From contig JAIVGV010000390.1 of assembly GCA_020201365.1 (NCBI GenBank), positions 1 through 9,855 on the forward strand: a DNA stretch of 9,855 nt, given 5' to 3'. Positions 6,896 to 9,855 of this stretch are shown here, piece by piece. Within the stretch, counting starts at the first letter, position 1; each line of letters starts with the position of its first letter. A program made the position numbers and the translations under genes. The notes beneath the pieces were generated by a model. That model was not told the origin of the DNA. It made no database searches and was given only the letters and a program-made list of their open reading frames with translations. Source of the stretch: Acidobacteriota bacterium. Its GTDB lineage: Bacteria > Acidobacteriota > Blastocatellia > Pyrinomonadales > Pyrinomonadaceae.

Positions 6896-9855
6896 ATGAA
6901 CAGAACATTTGCCGTTCTCCTGCTGGCTGCCTCCCTGTCGCTAATGCAGGCTGCGTCTTACGCCTCGACGCAGACCCGGCGCGCCGCCGCGAAGCGGACG
7001 ACGAAGACCGCCTCGGGCGACGCGACCGTCCTCGACCTGCGCGACTTCGGCGCGGTCGGCGACGGCTCGACCGACGACGCGCCCGCGCTGCAAGCCGCGC
7101 TCGACGCGCTCGCCGACGCCGGGGGCGGCACGCTCTTCGTCCCCGCCGGTCGCTACGCGCTCGCCTCGCCCGTCGCGCGCGACTTCTCCGGCGTCGCCTC
7201 TTCGATCACGATCAGCGGCGTCGAGTCTTCGACCCAAGTCAACACGAAGGGCGGCGGCGACGAGCTGACGAAGGGGCTCGATCTCACGTCCGAGTTCGTC
7301 GTCCGCGTGGGCGATCAGAGCACGGCGATCCAGCTCTCCGGGCTCGACAGCCTGCTCGTCAACGACGTGGCTTTCTCCGGCGTGCCGGCGGCGACGACCG
7401 ACGCGCGCATCAGCCTCGCGCTCTACGGCATTAACGCGGCGACGATCCGCCACTGCGAGTTCTACGCCCTGAGCAGCCTCGTGTCGGGCGGCGCCGTCCT
7501 CCACGCCGACTACACCGACCTCAAGATCGAAAACTCCGCCTTCCTCGGCTGCACCGCCAACAGCGGGCTCTACACCCCCGTCATCCTCAACACGACCTGG
7601 AAGGGCTTCACGATGACCGGGTCGGTGATGATGGACTACGGTCAGCGCCCGGACTCCTACGGCAAGCTCGGCTACGCCGGGCCCGTCGCGTGGGTTACGC
7701 TCGGCAACACCGCGCCCGCCACCAACCTCTCGCCGCGCCGCGAAGCCGTCGTCCGCGACGTCTTCCTCGACGAGGGTGGCTACTACGGCGTCGCCTCGCT
7801 GCCATACCTGTACCCCGCGAGCGCGCCAGCCGATCTCGTCGCCATCTCCGATCTGCGGATGAACGTGTCGAGCCTCGGCGCTTCGGGCTTGTCCCTGCGC
7901 GGTCTGCGCCGCGCCGTCGTCGAGCGCGCGCAGTTCGGGCTGAGCCGCAACGCGGACTCCGCGATCAGCTTCGTCGGCGTCGGCGACGCCGTCGTCGATC
8001 TCGCCGAGTGCGGCGCCGCCGCCGACAGCATCCGCGCCGACTACGCGACGGGCAAGCTCACCGTCGTCAACTCGACCTACGCCCACCTCTACTCCCAAGC
8101 CGCGACGACCGACGCCTACACGACCGACGCGCCCGAAGACGACGCCGTGCAGCACACGCGCCAGCGCTACGCGGACGCGCTCGCCGCCGAGCCCGACGCC
8201 GCCGGTCTCGGCTACTGGTCGGCGCGCTTCCTCGCTTGCGGCGCGGACGCGGACTGCCGCGCGCAGTGGGAACAGGACTTGACCGGCTACCTGGGCGCGT
8301 CGCCCGCGCCGCGCTTCTCCATCACGGGCCAGCTCTCGGACGAGTACGGCGCGCCGATGGCGAACGTCGCCGTCGCGCTCTCCGGCTCGCAGTCGGTCGC
8401 CGCCACGACCGGCGCGGACGGCTCTTTCGCCTTCGCCGATCTGCCGACGAGCGGCGCGTACACCGTCACCCCCGCGCGCGTGCACTACACCTTCGATCAG
8501 CCGAGCCTGACCGTGGTCACGCCGGCGGACGACGCGCAGATGAGCTTCGACGGCACCGTGAACCGCTACCGCATCTACGGTAGCGTCGTGGACGCGGGCG
8601 GGCGCGGCGTGGCGGGCGCGACCGTCGAGCTCTCCGGCGCGCTCGCCGACGGCACGGCGCAGACCGACGCGGGCGGCAACTACACCTTCAACGCGCCCGC
8701 CGAGGGCGACTACTCCGTCACCGTCTCGCGCGTCAACTACACTTTCAGCCAGCCGCAGCACGACATCAACTTCCTCGCGAGCGACACGCCCGTCGGCTTC
8801 ACGGGCACGCTGCTCAACTACAAGATCGGCGGTCACGTCACCGAGGGCTCCGCCGCGCTCGTCGGCGCGACCGTCACGCTCACGGGCTCGCGCCCCGCCA
8901 CCGCCACGACGGACGCGAACGGCAGCTACAGCTTCACGCTCCCAGCCGAAGGCGACTACACCGTCGCGGTAACGAAAGCGCACTACACCTTCGCGACCGC
9001 GCAAAAGACTTTCGCCTCGCTCGGCGGCGACCAGACCGCCGACTTCTCCGGCACGCTCAACCACCACACGCTCGGCGGTCACGTCACGCAGCCGGGCGGT
9101 CAGCCGCTCGCGGGCGCGACCGTCGCGCTCAGCGGCGCGAAGTCCGCCACCGCCACGACCGACGCGGCGGGCGCTTACTCGTTCGCCAATCTCGCGGCGG
9201 GCGGCACCTACACCGTCACGCCCTCGAAGACCGACTACTCCTTCCAGTCGCCCTCGCGCAGCTTCGCAGACCTCGGCGCCGATCAGACCGCCGACTTCAC
9301 GGCGAGCCTCGTCAGCTACGCGATCACGGGTCGCGTCACCGAAGGCACAGCCGCGCTCGCCGGCGTCGCCGTCACGCTCGCCGGATCGAAGTCCGCCACG
9401 GCGACGACCGACGCGGGCGGCAACTACAGCTTCACCGTGCAGGCGCAAGGCGACTACACCGTCACGCCCGCGAAGGCGCATTACACCTTCACGCCGCAGT
9501 CCGCCGCCTTCCGCGCCGTCAGCGGCGGCGACAAGCGCGCCGACTTCGGCGCGACGCTCAACCGCCACTCGATCAGCGTGCGCGCGACCGACTCGACGGG
9601 CGCGCCTCTCGCCGCCGCGACGCTCACGCTCACGGGCGCGCAGACGCTCACCGCGCAGACCGACGCGAACGGCGCGTACACCTTCGCGTCGCTGCCCGCG
9701 GGCGGCAACTACGCCGTCGCCGCCTCCAAAAACCACTACACGTTCGCCGCCGCGTCGGTTTCGTTCAACGATCTCGGCGCCGATCAGACGGCGAGCTTCG
9801 TCGGCGCGCTCAACTCCCACGCGATCAGCGGTCGCGTCGCCGACGCTAACAACCG
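6896..9855 (+). CDS. Large secreted beta-helix / carboxypeptidase-regulatory-like repeat protein (3' truncated)
   Basis: The reading frame stays open from ATG 6896 to the window edge (986 complete codons), so the C-terminus is missing. Residues 1-23 form a signal peptide (MNRTFAVLLLAASLSLMQAASYA). Residues ~47-70 carry the start typical of pectate-lyase-superfamily beta-helix proteins (DLRDFGAVGDGSTDDAPAL), and a right-handed parallel beta-helix probably spans to ~400. Residues ~420-470 resemble a DUF4214 unit (RQRYADALAAEPDAAGLGYW, then CGADADC). From 476 onwards, Ig-like carboxypeptidase-regulatory repeats of 82-84 residues continue to the edge. It is an exported, probably surface or matrix protein that may bind or cleave polysaccharide; no catalytic residues can be assigned. 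The start is set by the signal peptide. An in-frame ATG at 6815 would add 27 residues in front of it. Neither start has a clear ribosome binding site. Confidence 0.85.
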   Translation, partial: MNRTFAVLLLAASLSLMQAASYASTQTRRAAAKRTTKTASGDATVLDLRDFGAVGDGSTDDAPALQAALDALADAGGGTLFVPAGRYALASPVARDFSGVASSITISGVESSTQVNTKGGGDELTKGLDLTSEFVVRVGDQSTAIQLSGLDSLLVNDVAFSGVPAATTDARISLALYGINAATIRHCEFYALSSLVSGGAVLHADYTDLKIENSAFLGCTANSGLYTPVILNTTWKGFTMTGSVMMDYGQRPDSYGKLGYAGPVAWVTLGNTAPATNLSPRREAVVRDVFLDEGGYYGVASLPYLYPASAPADLVAISDLRMNVSSLGASGLSLRGLRRAVVERAQFGLSRNADSAISFVGVGDAVVDLAECGAAADSIRADYATGKLTVVNSTYAHLYSQAATTDAYTTDAPEDDAVQHTRQRYADALAAEPDAAGLGYWSARFLACGADADCRAQWEQDLTGYLGASPAPRFSITGQLSDEYGAPMANVAVALSGSQSVAATTGADGSFAFADLPTSGAYTVTPARVHYTFDQPSLTVVTPADDAQMSFDGTVNRYRIYGSVVDAGGRGVAGATVELSGALADGTAQTDAGGNYTFNAPAEGDYSVTVSRVNYTFSQPQHDINFLASDTPVGFTGTLLNYKIGGHVTEGSAALVGATVTLTGSRPATATTDANGSYSFTLPAEGDYTVAVTKAHYTFATAQKTFASLGGDQTADFSGTLNHHTLGGHVTQPGGQPLAGATVALSGAKSATATTDAAGAYSFANLAAGGTYTVTPSKTDYSFQSPSRSFADLGADQTADFTASLVSYAITGRVTEGTAALAGVAVTLAGSKSATATTDAGGNYSFTVQAQGDYTVTPAKAHYTFTPQSAAFRAVSGGDKRADFGATLNRHSISVRATDSTGAPLAAATLTLTGAQTLTAQTDANGAYTFASLPAGGNYAVAASKNHYTFAAASVSFNDLGADQTASFVGALNSHAISGRVADANN
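8321..9855 (+). repeat. Tandem ~84-residue carboxypeptidase-regulatory-like repeats
   Basis: Six full units and the start of a seventh begin at 8321, 8573, 8825, 9071, 9323, 9572 and 9824 (residues 476, 560, 644, 726, 810, 893 and 977), with periods of 252, 252, 246, 252, 249 and 252 bases. Each unit opens with an I/L-x-G-x-V-like strand, then GATVxLSG, a TDAxGxYxF turn, YTV and HYTF, and closes with an acidic loop often reading DQTADF and a TLN junction. This matches the beta-sandwich CarboxypepD_reg-like/SdrD-B-like fold. Period changes are all multiples of three, so the frame is kept. Confidence 0.85.

Noticed and set aside
6941..9820. A 959-codon open frame on the minus strand, antisense to the secreted repeat protein
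   Set aside because: The plus-strand frame has a signal peptide, recognisable domains and in-frame repeats. The antisense translation is Arg/Gly/Val/Ala-rich low complexity, as expected when high-GC codon choice removes reverse-strand stops.

Overview
The window is about two-thirds GC by hand count of sample lines. Every gene I can support lies on the + strand. The likely host is a bacterium of the Acidobacteriota, probably Blastocatellia/Pyrinomonadaceae-like. This rests on the composition and above all on the last gene: a secreted beta-helix protein with a DUF4214-like segment and a run of ~84-residue carboxypeptidase-regulatory-like repeats, an architecture I associate with that group. The assignment is inference, since there is no rRNA or other marker here.

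Layout. Positions 1-27 look like the last codons of an upstream gene. Positions 102-3199 hold a lower-glycolysis pair, enolase followed 23 bp later by cofactor-independent phosphoglycerate mutase, which interconvert 3-phosphoglycerate, 2-phosphoglycerate and phosphoenolpyruvate. The enolase carries an unusual ~80-residue C-terminal tail with a Cys/His zinc-binding-like motif, encoded by DNA of clearly lower GC. A perfect TATAAT box at 3251-3256 then probably starts a second unit: an exported diheme c-type cytochrome (3370-4398) and a small DUF1330-family protein (4429-4716). A 24-bp-period palindromic direct repeat precedes an AraC-family regulator (4806-5621). A short-chain dehydrogenase/reductase follows (5714-6688), with a GC-rich hairpin after it. 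From 6896 to the right edge runs the incomplete gene for the large secreted repeat protein.

The glycolytic pair has a well-defined joint function. The cytochrome/DUF1330 pair and the regulator/SDR pair are neighbours whose joint function cannot be read from sequence. I see no RNA genes, CRISPR arrays, insertion sequences or phage modules. The strongest oddity is the enolase tail. I do not see a convincing new multi-gene system.
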